Below the pieces are notes generated by a model. It made no database searches. It was not told where the DNA came from and was given only the letters and a program-made list of their open reading frames with translations. Position numbers and translations under genes: made by a program. This document shows, one piece after another, positions 34,949 to 43,430 of a DNA stretch of 64,000 nucleotides (its first letter is position 1; each line of letters starts with the position of its first letter). This DNA comes from an uncultured Clostridia bacterium (lineage in GTDB: Bacteria > Bacillota > Clostridia > Christensenellales > Borkfalkiaceae). Location: contig CALVWW010000004.1 of the NCBI GenBank assembly GCA_944368155.1, positions 1 through 64,000 on the forward strand, written 5' to 3'.

Positions 34949-35839
34949 TCAGAGCGTACGCTCATCCCCCGCAAAGAAGAAGAGCGCAACTGTGCCGGGG
35001 CCCGTGTGCGAACCGATTACGGTCCCGATAGGATTTATTTCCACCTCGCCGTTGAGCTTGGGGAAGGCGGCCTCCACCATCTCTTTGAGCTGGTTTGCCT
35101 CCGCGTCCATCATGGAGTGGCATATATAGCACTTACCGGAATAGTTCATGCCGTTTTCCGCCTGCGAGCACATGCAGGAGAACAGGTCTTTGAGCGCCTT
35201 TTTCCTGCCGACGGCCTTGCGGCGGACTATAAGTTTGCCTTCGCTGTTGACATCCATAACGGGACAGATATTTAAAAGGGTACCGATAGCCGCCGCGGGA
35301 CCCGATACTCTGCCGCCGCGCTTGAAATGCGCAAGATTCGTGGCGAAGAACCAATGCTTTAAGCGCAGTCTGTTATCCTCTATCCACTTCTTCAATTCGT
35401 CGATGTCCATGCCGCCCGCCTTGAGCTCGGCGGCTTTATCCACGAGAAGACCGTAGCCCGAAGACGCGGCAAGGGAATCTACGACATAAACTTTGCGCCC
35501 GGGGTATTTTTTCTGCATCGCGGCCTGAGCGGCGAGAGCCGACTGCCAGCCGCCCGAAAGGCCCGAAGAGAATTCGATGTGAAGAAGGTCGTAGCCCGCC
35601 GAGAGAATGGGGTCGAACACTTCGCACAGCTCTTCGGGAGTAACCTGCGAAGTCGTGGGCATCGCGCCGGCATCGATTTTTGCATAAAATTCGGCGGGCG
35701 TTATCGTTGAATAGAGGTCGTCGGAATAGTCCTTTCCGTCAATGATGTAGTGATATTTGCCGTAAGCGCAGCCGAGGTTCTTTAAATGCCCGGCCGAGAT
35801 ATCGGCGGTGGAACAACAGGTAATTTTATAATCAGCCAT
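34949..35839 (-). CDS. DegV-family fatty-acid-binding protein (FakB candidate)
   Basis: 296 residues from ATG 35839 (AAAGGAG upstream); the longer frame to 35971 has no homology. It begins with the family's 'C-S-T-A-D-I' stretch, has TTSQVTPEEL near residues 62-71, LHIEFSSGLSGGWQSA near 90-105 and VVDSLAASSGYGLLVD near 120-135, the residues that bind the fatty acid carboxylate. In FakAB systems such proteins hand fatty acids to FakA, which is encoded at 4834-6483. It is monocistronic here. Confidence 0.93.
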   Translation of the reverse strand: MADYKITCCSTADISAGHLKNLGCAYGKYHYIIDGKDYSDDLYSTITPAEFYAKIDAGAMPTTSQVTPEELCEVFDPILSAGYDLLHIEFSSGLSGGWQSALAAQAAMQKKYPGRKVYVVDSLAASSGYGLLVDKAAELKAGGMDIDELKKWIEDNRLRLKHWFFATNLAHFKRGGRVSGPAAAIGTLLNICPVMDVNSEGKLIVRRKAVGRKKALKDLFSCMCSQAENGMNYSGKCYICHSMMDAEANQLKEMVEAAFPKLNGEVEINPIGTVIGSHTGPGTVALFFFAGDERTL

Positions 35840-36087
35840 AAATATTTCTCCTTTATCTGCCTCGCCGCGAAGCCGTAAGAGAGCGCAAAAAAACGTCTGC
35901 GGACATTGCAATGCCGCAATGCGCGCGCGTTGAGTGCGGCATATAGCGCTACCTGTGCACGGCGAAAACAATTTTAAACTTTTTACAGATTTATTTTATT
36001 ATAACCGAAGTTAAAAATCAACGGGTTTGAATTAAAAAATCGCGTATACGCTTTCTACGGTTTAAAAGTCGCACTCTACAGCACAAG

Positions 36088-36125
36088 AGGCCCACTCTAC
36101 TGTGAGTAGAATGAGCCTTTTTGCC
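36088..36125 (+). terminator. Hairpin with T-run in the gap between cls and degV
   Basis: AGGCCCACTCTACT pairs with AGTAGAATGAGCCT (two G-T pairs), followed by TTTTTG on the plus strand. The genes on both sides read on the minus strand, so a plus-strand terminator here has no visible gene. It may end the cls unit in reverse or a small unseen plus-strand RNA. The remainder of 35840-36192 shows no gene. Confidence 0.5.
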
Positions 36126-36192
36126 TGTCACGCGGCAGAAAAATAACCGATAAATAAATTTTCTGTCTGCATTTTTTAATTATTTTTTATTT

Positions 36193-37803
36193 TTACATCA
36201 TGGGTGCAAATATCTGCAAAAGCGCCGTCAGCAGAGAGCGCAGAACACCCGAGCGGGCGCGCATATACTGCCGCTGGATGCACTCGGGAAAAGTCGCTTC
36301 AAAATCGAGCGCAAGGCCCTCCATGGCAGATTTATCGTCGGTATACAGAGCGTTTTCATACTGTTGGAAAAAGGAACGCAAATCGAAGTTTGCCGAACCT
36401 ATTACGGCGCAGTTTTCGGTCAGCACAGACTTTGTATGCACGAATGCGTCGGACATGGTGTATACCTTGACGCCGCTCTTTGTGAGCTTGTCGGCGTTGT
36501 CGAGCGAGATGAGATACACATATTTTTTATCGGGAACGCCCGGGAGCACTATGCGCACGTCCACGCCCGAGCGCGCCTTTGAAGCGAGCAAATCTGTTAT
36601 CGTTTCGTCGGGGACGAAGTATGGCGTCATTATATATAATTTTTCGTTGGCATGCGAAATGACGTTTGCATACATGTCGCGCACAACCGGGTCGCGGTAT
36701 TCAAGCCCCGCGGCAAAGGGAAGAAAGACGCCCTGCCCGCTCTCCTCCCGCTCCGGGCATTTTTTTACCGAATCATGATAATTCAAGAACGGAGCATAGT
36801 CGAAGGGACGCTTGGTGACAAATTCCCACTGCCGCAGGAACATGAGCACAAAACCCTGTGCGGCGTCGCCGTCCACGCGCACGGCATTGTCCTTCCAATA
36901 GCCGTACATGCGCTTTTCGTTCACGTATTCATCGGCGATATTTATCCCGCCCGTATAGGCGGTGACGCCGTCGACCACGGTAATTTTGCGGTGGTCGCGG
37001 TAGTTCATGCCTATTTTATAAAGAGGCACCAGCCTGTTGAAGGCATAAATTTTTATGCCTGCGGCACGCGCCTGCTTTTTCAATTCGTGCGAAATCCTGC
37101 CGCTCGAGCCCATATCGTCGTATATTATGCGCACGTCGACGCCTGCCGCCGCACGGTCTTTGAGCACCTCGAGCATGCGCTCGAACAACACCCCCTCGGC
37201 GACGGTGAAATACTCTATAAAAATGAATTTCTCCGCTTCGGCACAGCGGGCAATCATATCGTCAAACGCCTGAGCACCCGAAGGGAAATATTTTGAACGC
37301 GTATTTTTATACGGCACATATCCCGTTACATTTTTCAGATACGAGCATGCCTGTGCGGTTACCGGCGGCAAAGCGCCGCATTCACAGCCGCTGACAAGCC
37401 CCTGCGAGGAACGAAGCACTGCGGCGTAGCGCCTGCGCGAACCGCGGAAAAATATATTTTCGTCGGAGAGAAAGTATATTAAAAAGCCCACGGGAAACAG
37501 CAGAAGCACAAGCATTATCCACACTGCCTTGGAACGGCCGTTTTTCGATGAACCGAGGATGTACAGACAGGTAAAAACGTCGAGCACGACTGAAATTATG
37601 AGATAGCTCTGAAACGCCACGGCTACCAGCGTGTGCAGCGTCGCAAGCACGCACAACTGGAGAAGGGCGACAAACAGTATGAGCATGCCCTTTAATTTTC
37701 CCATGCCTTTGCGCTCGGTTTTGATGCGCACTATGTCGTCATAGGGAGATTTCGGCAGGTATGAATTGCGCTGGCGCTTTAAAGTTCTGTTTTCAATATT
37801 CAT
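36193..37803 (-). CDS. cls: Cardiolipin synthase (phospholipase D type)
   Basis: 536 residues. It condenses two phosphatidylglycerols into cardiolipin. Two N-terminal membrane helices (about 38-58 and 66-86) plus a third near 95-112 anchor it. The two HKD motifs are NYRDHRKITVVDG (a variant HxK: H-R-K) and AFVHTKSVLTENCAVIGSANFDLRSF. The ATG overlaps the preceding membrane-protein gene by four bases. Last gene of the response-regulator operon, which links lipid composition to that sensor. Confidence 0.94.
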   Translation of the reverse strand: MNIENRTLKRQRNSYLPKSPYDDIVRIKTERKGMGKLKGMLILFVALLQLCVLATLHTLVAVAFQSYLIISVVLDVFTCLYILGSSKNGRSKAVWIMLVLLLFPVGFLIYFLSDENIFFRGSRRRYAAVLRSSQGLVSGCECGALPPVTAQACSYLKNVTGYVPYKNTRSKYFPSGAQAFDDMIARCAEAEKFIFIEYFTVAEGVLFERMLEVLKDRAAAGVDVRIIYDDMGSSGRISHELKKQARAAGIKIYAFNRLVPLYKIGMNYRDHRKITVVDGVTAYTGGINIADEYVNEKRMYGYWKDNAVRVDGDAAQGFVLMFLRQWEFVTKRPFDYAPFLNYHDSVKKCPEREESGQGVFLPFAAGLEYRDPVVRDMYANVISHANEKLYIMTPYFVPDETITDLLASKARSGVDVRIVLPGVPDKKYVYLISLDNADKLTKSGVKVYTMSDAFVHTKSVLTENCAVIGSANFDLRSFFQQYENALYTDDKSAMEGLALDFEATFPECIQRQYMRARSGVLRSLLTALLQIFAPMM

Positions 37804-38363
37804 TGCGCCGCCCCCGAAGATTCATCCGCCGATACCTGTACGCCCGTTATATGCGCCGCCTCCGATAAAATCGCGGAGATATTCTCGCTTAGTATCGCCG
37901 TTATGGAGGCGCAGCGCGCCCTGTCTCTTGCCAGAAGAGTGCGGCCGGCATATGCGGCTATGGCAAAAAACGCAGCCCCTGCAACGGCGAGTGCTATGCC
38001 GCCTCCCACAAATACCGGCGAAGGAGCCGAGACAATGCAATAGGCGCCGAACCCCGCAAGAGAGAGCCCGACTATTATAAGCAGCGCCGCGACAGCCGCG
38101 GCGCAGGCGCCCACCCTGCGGTGCGCGCGCGCAATAAAATTGAGCGCCACCTCGTAGCGCACCTGAAGAAGCTGAAGCCTGTCCTTGCCGCGGATAAAGT
38201 GCGGACGGACAAAGTCCATATGAATTATGTCGCCGTAACTGTCGTCGCCGTACTCGTCCTCGAGCCGCCAGCCGAGCGTGCAATATGCCGTTTTTATTTC
38301 GTCGGCCGCGTCGGCCTTTACGGCAACGGCGAGATTGTCATAAGTAAAAAGCTCTTCCCTCAT
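37800..38363 (-). CDS. Two-helix membrane protein, unknown
   Basis: 187 residues. A soluble N-terminal region (about 1-80) with DEYGDDSYGD is followed by two membrane helices (about 87-107 and 114-138) and a C-terminal soluble part. No family recognised. It overlaps both neighbours by four bases (ATGA), so it is translated as part of the block ending in cls. The similar topology of the 38360-38827 product suggests the two could be related or form a complex. Confidence 0.75.
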   Translation of the reverse strand: MREELFTYDNLAVAVKADAADEIKTAYCTLGWRLEDEYGDDSYGDIIHMDFVRPHFIRGKDRLQLLQVRYEVALNFIARAHRRVGACAAAVAALLIIVGLSLAGFGAYCIVSAPSPVFVGGGIALAVAGAAFFAIAAYAGRTLLARDRARCASITAILSENISAILSEAAHITGVQVSADESSGAAQ

Positions 38364-38827
38364 ACGCTCTCCGCGCCGTCCTCCTCCCCGAGGAGCGAGG
38401 ACGTAAGTTTTAAAATTGTCGCTCCGTATTTTTCCTTCAGGCGCTTTTTCAAGATGTTGTAAACCGGCTTTGCAAGCGCCGTTACGGCGATGCCGGCCGC
38501 AGCTATCGCAATGCCCGCCGCAAGAGCGGCAGTGCCCTCCCCCTCAAGACATAGCGCCAGCCCGCCGCCGAAAATGAGGACTCCGGCCGTGCACAGCACG
38601 GCCGCGGCAATTCTGGGCACTTTTCTCACGCGCCCGTCGAGCTTTTTTACATAGCCGAGTTTGACTTCCGCCGCTGTGCGCGCGGAATACTGGCTGCGTA
38701 TTGATTCTATCTCGCGGCGCTCCTCTTCGGTGGGGGCGGCATAACTGTAAAAAAAGCCGCTCTGCATCCCGCCGTCTACGCCTTTTGTATCTTCATTAAC
38801 GCCCGAAACGGTATCTTTATCGTCCAT
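38360..38827 (-). CDS. Two-helix membrane protein, unknown (second of pair)
   Basis: About 155 residues from ATG 38827; ATG 38830 is one codon earlier, and GGAGGAAA lies just upstream. An acidic N-terminus, a charged helix (EEERREIESIRSQYS), two membrane helices (about 70-90 and 97-118) and a short C-terminus ending in SLLGEEDGAES. The order of charged region, two helices, tail resembles the next gene product. It overlaps the upstream gene by 11 bases and the downstream one by four. Confidence 0.7.
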   Translation of the reverse strand: MDDKDTVSGVNEDTKGVDGGMQSGFFYSYAAPTEEERREIESIRSQYSARTAAEVKLGYVKKLDGRVRKVPRIAAAVLCTAGVLIFGGGLALCLEGEGTAALAAGIAIAAAGIAVTALAKPVYNILKKRLKEKYGATILKLTSSLLGEEDGAESV

Positions 38828-39761
38828 CATTTTCCTCCGCAGGCGACTTTCCGCCGCTTTGCGGCATATTTTGCCGCACGCCTTGAACACCGCCCGCATA
38901 CTTTAACTTATATAAACCGCGCGCCGAACGGGCAATCATATATATTCCCATTCCAAGCGTAATTAAAAACACCGCAGCGCCCGTAATAATATTCAGCGTG
39001 CCCATATTTTCACCGCCGCCGAAGGTTGCAACCATGGCTATCTGAAGCGCAAATACGGAGAGAAGTGCGTCGGCAAAGGAGATGTTGCGCAGAGACTGAA
39101 GCGCAAAACTGCCGTACTTTCTGTTTTTAACCGCATTCACGGCCGCGGCGATTATTTTATAAAAGGCATACGCCGCCATGCTGATTGCGCCTATAACGCT
39201 GTTGTGCGAATCATTCCCCGAAAAAATGAGGAAGGTTACGAGAACGGCGAGTGCGACGGAGAGCACTATGAACATGACGCCGCAGATTAGATAAATTTTT
39301 AAATCGCCTGCCTCGCCCTCCGACTTGCGGGTGCGGAAAATAATGACGGCGCGCAGAACGCTGAGCACGAGGTAGTAACCGGAAAACAGCCCGTACCATG
39401 CCGAAAGAAATATCAGGCCGAGCACGCCCTGATAAACGGCATATGCCGTGCTGATTGCAAGCGATACGACGGAAAAAGCAACTGTGCGGTAGCCGTAGTC
39501 GGCCGCCATATGCGAGAGCAGGCGGTTGGAATTTATACAGCGCGTAATAAGGGCGCGGACGGGACGCACGCTTGCGGATATGCAGTACACGGACAGCGCA
39601 AGGCAAACGGCATAAAAAACGCAAGCTGCGGGATGCAACACGCCAAGAATAAGAGCGCATATCGCCGCTGCAGCCGCAAACAGGGCGAGCGCCGCCCAGA
39701 ATGCCCACAGCCATACTCCGGGATTTTTTATGAAATTTTTAAAATTTTTACGCCCGGGCAA
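38817..39761 (-). CDS. Polytopic membrane protein, unknown
   Basis: 314 residues with about eight predicted membrane helices, a basic N-terminus (MPGRKNFKNFIKN) and a polar C-terminus. The start is TTG at 39761 after GGGAGCGGAAGC. No transporter signature is evident. It follows the histidine kinase by 67 bases and overlaps the next gene, so it is part of the sensor-to-cls operon; a role in sensing or envelope repair is inferred from that only. Confidence 0.75.
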   Translation of the reverse strand: MPGRKNFKNFIKNPGVWLWAFWAALALFAAAAAICALILGVLHPAACVFYAVCLALSVYCISASVRPVRALITRCINSNRLLSHMAADYGYRTVAFSVVSLAISTAYAVYQGVLGLIFLSAWYGLFSGYYLVLSVLRAVIIFRTRKSEGEAGDLKIYLICGVMFIVLSVALAVLVTFLIFSGNDSHNSVIGAISMAAYAFYKIIAAAVNAVKNRKYGSFALQSLRNISFADALLSVFALQIAMVATFGGGENMGTLNIITGAAVFLITLGMGIYMIARSARGLYKLKYAGGVQGVRQNMPQSGGKSPAEENDGR

Positions 39762-39828
39762 AATGCTTCCGCTCCCTTAACAGCCTTTATATCATGCACA
39801 CGCGCCGCCTGTTGCGCACGGCGCGCAT

Positions 39829-40911
39829 TCACAACTTTTTTATGCGCACGGTAAAGGAAGTTCCCTCCCCTTCGCGGCTCTCGACGGAGATTTCGCCGCC
39901 GAGTATATCAATGACCCGCTTTACGAGTGCAAGGCCGAGGCCGTTGCCCTCCTGCGAGTGAGAAGTATCGCCCTGATAGAACTTATCGAAAATGTGTGCG
40001 CCCGTCTCCGCCGACATGCCGCATCCGCTGTCGCGCACGCAGGCGCGGAAATAATCGCCGTCGTTTCTGAGGGAGACAAAAACCGTGCCGCGTTCGGTAA
40101 ACTTTACGGCGTTTGAGATGAGGTTGTTGAATATAATCTCCAGAAAGCCCTCGTCGCAAATTACGGCGACATCGTCGATATCGCACACTAATTGAAGTCC
40201 CTTGGCCTCTATCTTCTCCTCGAAGGCAAGCACGCTTTCACGCATGACCTCCCCGGCGTTTAACTTCGTTTTTTCGGGAAAAATCTGCTGGTTTTCCAAT
40301 TTGTTCAGCCGCAGTATATCCGTTACGAGCGAGGTGAGGCGCGCCGATGCGGATACAAGTACGGCGGCATATGCCTCCCTCTCTTCCTCCGGCAGGTTTT
40401 TGAGGCGTATCATCTGCGCGTAATTTGAAATTACCGAAAGGGGCGTTTTAATTTCATGCGATACGTTGGCTATGAAGTCTGTGCGCAGAATCTCGCTCTT
40501 GGAAAGCTCCGCCGCCATAGAATTTATGTTCTCGCAAATAACATCGTATTCGTCGTATTTACCCCATATATGGCGGGGTTTTAAATTTACATTGAAATCG
40601 CCGCGCGCCATTTTATCTGTAGCGCGGAGTATCTCCTTCACAGGCTTCTCGGCGCAGGCACGCCTGAAAGCCGCGCCTGCCGCGCAGAGAGCGGCGGAGA
40701 GCACTATAAGCACGGCTCCGGTAACAAGCGCCGTTACGGCGGTATTGCCGTCCGTTGCATCGTCTACCGCACCGCTCACAAATATAGACACGGTTGCCAC
40801 TGCCGCAACCGCGATAAACAGAATTATATATTCGACAAGAGAAAACGACGAGCGCTGGGCGCCGTATCTGTTCTTTCCCGCCTTTTTTTTGCCGCCTGCA
40901 ACGTCTTTCAC
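39829..40911 (-). CDS. Membrane sensor histidine kinase
   Basis: 360 residues. Two membrane helices (about 25-45 and 57-80) are joined by only about ten outside residues, so it probably senses within the membrane or through partners. A HAMP-like linker, HisKA with FIANVSHEIKTPLSV (phosphorylated His near residue 153) and a HATPase domain with N-box NLISNAVKF, DSGCGM and GNGLGLALVK follow. The start overlaps the response regulator by four bases. The neighbouring membrane proteins could be its sensory partners, as in other intramembrane-sensing systems. Confidence 0.95.
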   Translation of the reverse strand: MKDVAGGKKKAGKNRYGAQRSSFSLVEYIILFIAVAAVATVSIFVSGAVDDATDGNTAVTALVTGAVLIVLSAALCAAGAAFRRACAEKPVKEILRATDKMARGDFNVNLKPRHIWGKYDEYDVICENINSMAAELSKSEILRTDFIANVSHEIKTPLSVISNYAQMIRLKNLPEEEREAYAAVLVSASARLTSLVTDILRLNKLENQQIFPEKTKLNAGEVMRESVLAFEEKIEAKGLQLVCDIDDVAVICDEGFLEIIFNNLISNAVKFTERGTVFVSLRNDGDYFRACVRDSGCGMSAETGAHIFDKFYQGDTSHSQEGNGLGLALVKRVIDILGGEISVESREGEGTSFTVRIKKL

Positions 40912-41579
40912 TTCAATACCGCCTTATAGCCGAGGCCGTGCACGGTTACAATTTCAAACCCGTCGCACGCGGCGGTTTTTTCGCGCAGTTTTGCCATATA
41001 GACGTCCACCGTGCGGGAAGTGGCGGACGAATCGTAGTCCCACAAATCTTCCATGAGTTTTGCGCGGGTGAAGGTTTTTTTGGGATATGAGAGCAATCTG
41101 AAAAGAATATCGAATTCGCGAACGGTGAGCGGGAGTTCCTCCCCGTCGACATATGCCGTGTGCTCGTCCTCGTCCATGACGAGGTTGCCGAGTTCAAGCT
41201 TTTTATTCCTGCCTATATCGGCCCGGCGCAATATGGCCTGAACGCGCAGAATAAGTTCGCCTATATCGAAAGGTTTGACTATGTAGTCGTCGATGCCTAT
41301 TCTGAATCCCCGTGATTTCGAGGGCATATCGTCGCGCGCGGTCATAAAGAGTATGGGCGTGGTTTTATCGGTCGCCCTCACGGCGGAGGCAAGCGTAAAG
41401 CCGTCGACGTTTGGCATCATTATGTCGCTTATTATCATGTCGAACCTGCGCTCCCCGAGTGCTGAAAGGGCCTCGGCCCCGTCGCGACAGCCGCATACCG
41501 AGTACCCCTCGCCCGAAAGACAGGCACACACAAGCTTATTAAGATTTTCATCGTCTTCGGCAACGAGTATGTTTACCAT
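40908..41579 (-). CDS. OmpR-family response regulator
   Basis: 223 residues. Receiver domain with acid pocket EDDEN at about 7-11, phospho-acceptor Asp in MIISDIMMP (about residue 51) and KPFDIGE with the conserved Lys. The C-terminal winged helix holds LTVREFDILFRLL and SRTVDVYMAKLREK. First gene of the operon that ends with cls, so it probably controls that operon and envelope lipids. No clear operator is visible upstream. Confidence 0.95.
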   Translation of the reverse strand: MVNILVAEDDENLNKLVCACLSGEGYSVCGCRDGAEALSALGERRFDMIISDIMMPNVDGFTLASAVRATDKTTPILFMTARDDMPSKSRGFRIGIDDYIVKPFDIGELILRVQAILRRADIGRNKKLELGNLVMDEDEHTAYVDGEELPLTVREFDILFRLLSYPKKTFTRAKLMEDLWDYDSSATSRTVDVYMAKLREKTAACDGFEIVTVHGLGYKAVLK

Positions 41580-41673
41580 TGCACTACCTCCGCATGCGCG
41601 CCATGCGCGGCTTGTTTATTTTACGGCAGATTATAGCCGCCGAATTTTAATATTTTGTTAAAACAGCGGAGTT

Positions 41674-41988
41674 TTATTCAAATCTTTTTAAAAATTTATG
41701 AAATCTGAACATATTTATCCCCACAACGACCGCAAAAGCTACGGCCGCGCCGCCCAGGACGCCCGTAACAGACCAGAACACAGCGGGATAATCAGAATAT
41801 ATGCCTGCCGAGCGGCCGATTATTATAAAGAGCATTGCGGCCGCAAAGCAGAAGGTGAACGCCATAATAAAACCTTTGGTAATTTTATTTTTGTGAATTA
41901 TATATTTCTTTATCAGTTCGGCATACTCCGCCTCTTTCCCCGCGGGTATGCTGCTTCTGTCAAGCTTGCTTATCTCTTTATAAGTCAT
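41674..41988 (-). CDS. Small two-helix membrane protein, unknown
   Basis: 104 residues from ATG 41988, which follows GGGAGAAA; the frame extends to 42021. A charged N-terminal part (about 1-35: DRSSIPAGKEAEYAELIKKY) is followed by two membrane helices (about 40-62 and 72-95) and a short basic end. No family recognised. It follows the aldehyde dehydrogenase gene by 42 bases on the same strand and may belong to that unit. Confidence 0.7.
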   Translation of the reverse strand: MTYKEISKLDRSSIPAGKEAEYAELIKKYIIHKNKITKGFIMAFTFCFAAAMLFIIIGRSAGIYSDYPAVFWSVTGVLGGAAVAFAVVVGINMFRFHKFLKRFE

Positions 41989-42030
41989 AATTTCTCCCTT
42001 TTGCCGCCATTGCGGGCACAATTAACAGAA

Positions 42031-43395
42031 CTATTTTAAAAACATGCGCAAGAGCTTTTCCTTGGACTTGCTGTACGGCTGATAGCGAACAGGCAGGTCG
42101 ACGAAAGTGCCCTTATCCACTATAGACTTTTTATGCGTAAAACAATCGAACCCCTCTTTGCCGTGGTACGAACCCATGCCGCTGTAACCAAAGCCGCCGA
42201 ACCCCATCTGCGAAGTGGCAAGGTGGATTATAGTATCGTTCACGCAGCCGCCGCCGAAAGCACAGCGCGAGAGCACGCTCTCTGTAAACTTTGAGTCGGA
42301 AGAGAAAACATACAGCGCCAGCGGATGCGGCTGAGAGTTTATATCTTCTATCAGCTCTTCACGCTTGTCGAAAGTGAGTACGGGCAGCACGGGACCGAAT
42401 ATCTCCTCGCCCATCACGGCGTCGGAGCGGGTAACGCCCGTCATAACGGTGGGCTCTATGCGAAGTCCGCTCTCGTCTGTCCCGCCGCCGAAGACAACCT
42501 TTTTTTCGTCTATGAGCGAACGTATTCTGTCGAAGTGCTTGCGCGAGATTATTTTGCCGTAGGCGGGATTTTCCAGCGGGTATTCGCCGTACTGCTCCTT
42601 AATTTCGGCTATTACGGCCTCGGTAAACTTCTGCGCCACCGAGGAGTGCACGAACACATGGTCGGGCGCGACGCAAGTCTGTCCGCAGTTTAAAAACTTA
42701 CCGAACACTATGCGCCTTGCGGCGAGCCTGATATTTGCAGATTTATCGACTATGCACGGACTCTTGCCGCCAAGCTCAAGCGTTACGGGGGTCAGCCTCT
42801 CCGCGGCACGGCGCATGACCTCTTTACCGACGGCTATGCTGCCCGTAAAGAAGATTTTATCGAAGGGCATATCTAAAAGCGCCGAATTTTCCGCCCTGCC
42901 GCCGAGCACGCACGTCACATGCTCCGGAGGGAAGGCCTCCCTTATAATTTCGGCCACGACGGCGCTTGTCGCGGGGGAATATGCCGACGGCTTTACGATT
43001 ACGGTATTGCCTGCGGCAACGGCGTCGACAAGCGGCTCCATGGCGAGCATGAAGGGATAGTTCCACGGGCTCATGACAAGCACGCAGCCGTAGGGTGATT
43101 TCTTCACATAGCTCCTTGCCGGATACTGCGCGAGCGGTGTGGGCACTTCCGTGCTGCGGGCATAGCGCTTTACGCGCCTTATCATATACGTAAGTTCGGA
43201 GAGAGTCATGCCGACTTCACACATGTAACTTTCAAATCCGCTCTTGCCGAGGTCGGTCTTCAGAGCGGCGTTGATTTCCTCCTCGCGTGAGGTTATCACT
43301 TCTTTCAGCTTTCTGAGCGCGGCTATCCTCGCCTTCGGCGCAAGCGTGGCGCCCGTGGCAAAATATTCGCGCTGTTTTTGCAGTAATTCATTCAT
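42031..43395 (-). CDS. ALDH3-type aldehyde dehydrogenase
   Basis: 454 residues, the compact length of class 3 (fatty aldehyde) dehydrogenases. It oxidises aldehydes to acids with NAD(P)+. SPWNYPF is the cofactor fold entry, VTLELGGKSP carries the catalytic Glu and NCGQTCVAPD the catalytic Cys. The end MGFGGFGYSGMGSYHGKEGFD is typical of ALDH3. It lies 35 bases after the YhhN/iron-ADH fusion gene, which suggests a shared aldehyde substrate, possibly the long-chain aldehyde released from plasmalogens. The C-terminus has no extra membrane helix. Confidence 0.93.
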   Translation of the reverse strand: MNELLQKQREYFATGATLAPKARIAALRKLKEVITSREEEINAALKTDLGKSGFESYMCEVGMTLSELTYMIRRVKRYARSTEVPTPLAQYPARSYVKKSPYGCVLVMSPWNYPFMLAMEPLVDAVAAGNTVIVKPSAYSPATSAVVAEIIREAFPPEHVTCVLGGRAENSALLDMPFDKIFFTGSIAVGKEVMRRAAERLTPVTLELGGKSPCIVDKSANIRLAARRIVFGKFLNCGQTCVAPDHVFVHSSVAQKFTEAVIAEIKEQYGEYPLENPAYGKIISRKHFDRIRSLIDEKKVVFGGGTDESGLRIEPTVMTGVTRSDAVMGEEIFGPVLPVLTFDKREELIEDINSQPHPLALYVFSSDSKFTESVLSRCAFGGGCVNDTIIHLATSQMGFGGFGYSGMGSYHGKEGFDCFTHKKSIVDKGTFVDLPVRYQPYSKSKEKLLRMFLK

Positions 43396-43430
43396 AAAAA
43401 AACACTCCTTCGGCTATTCCGCAGACATTA

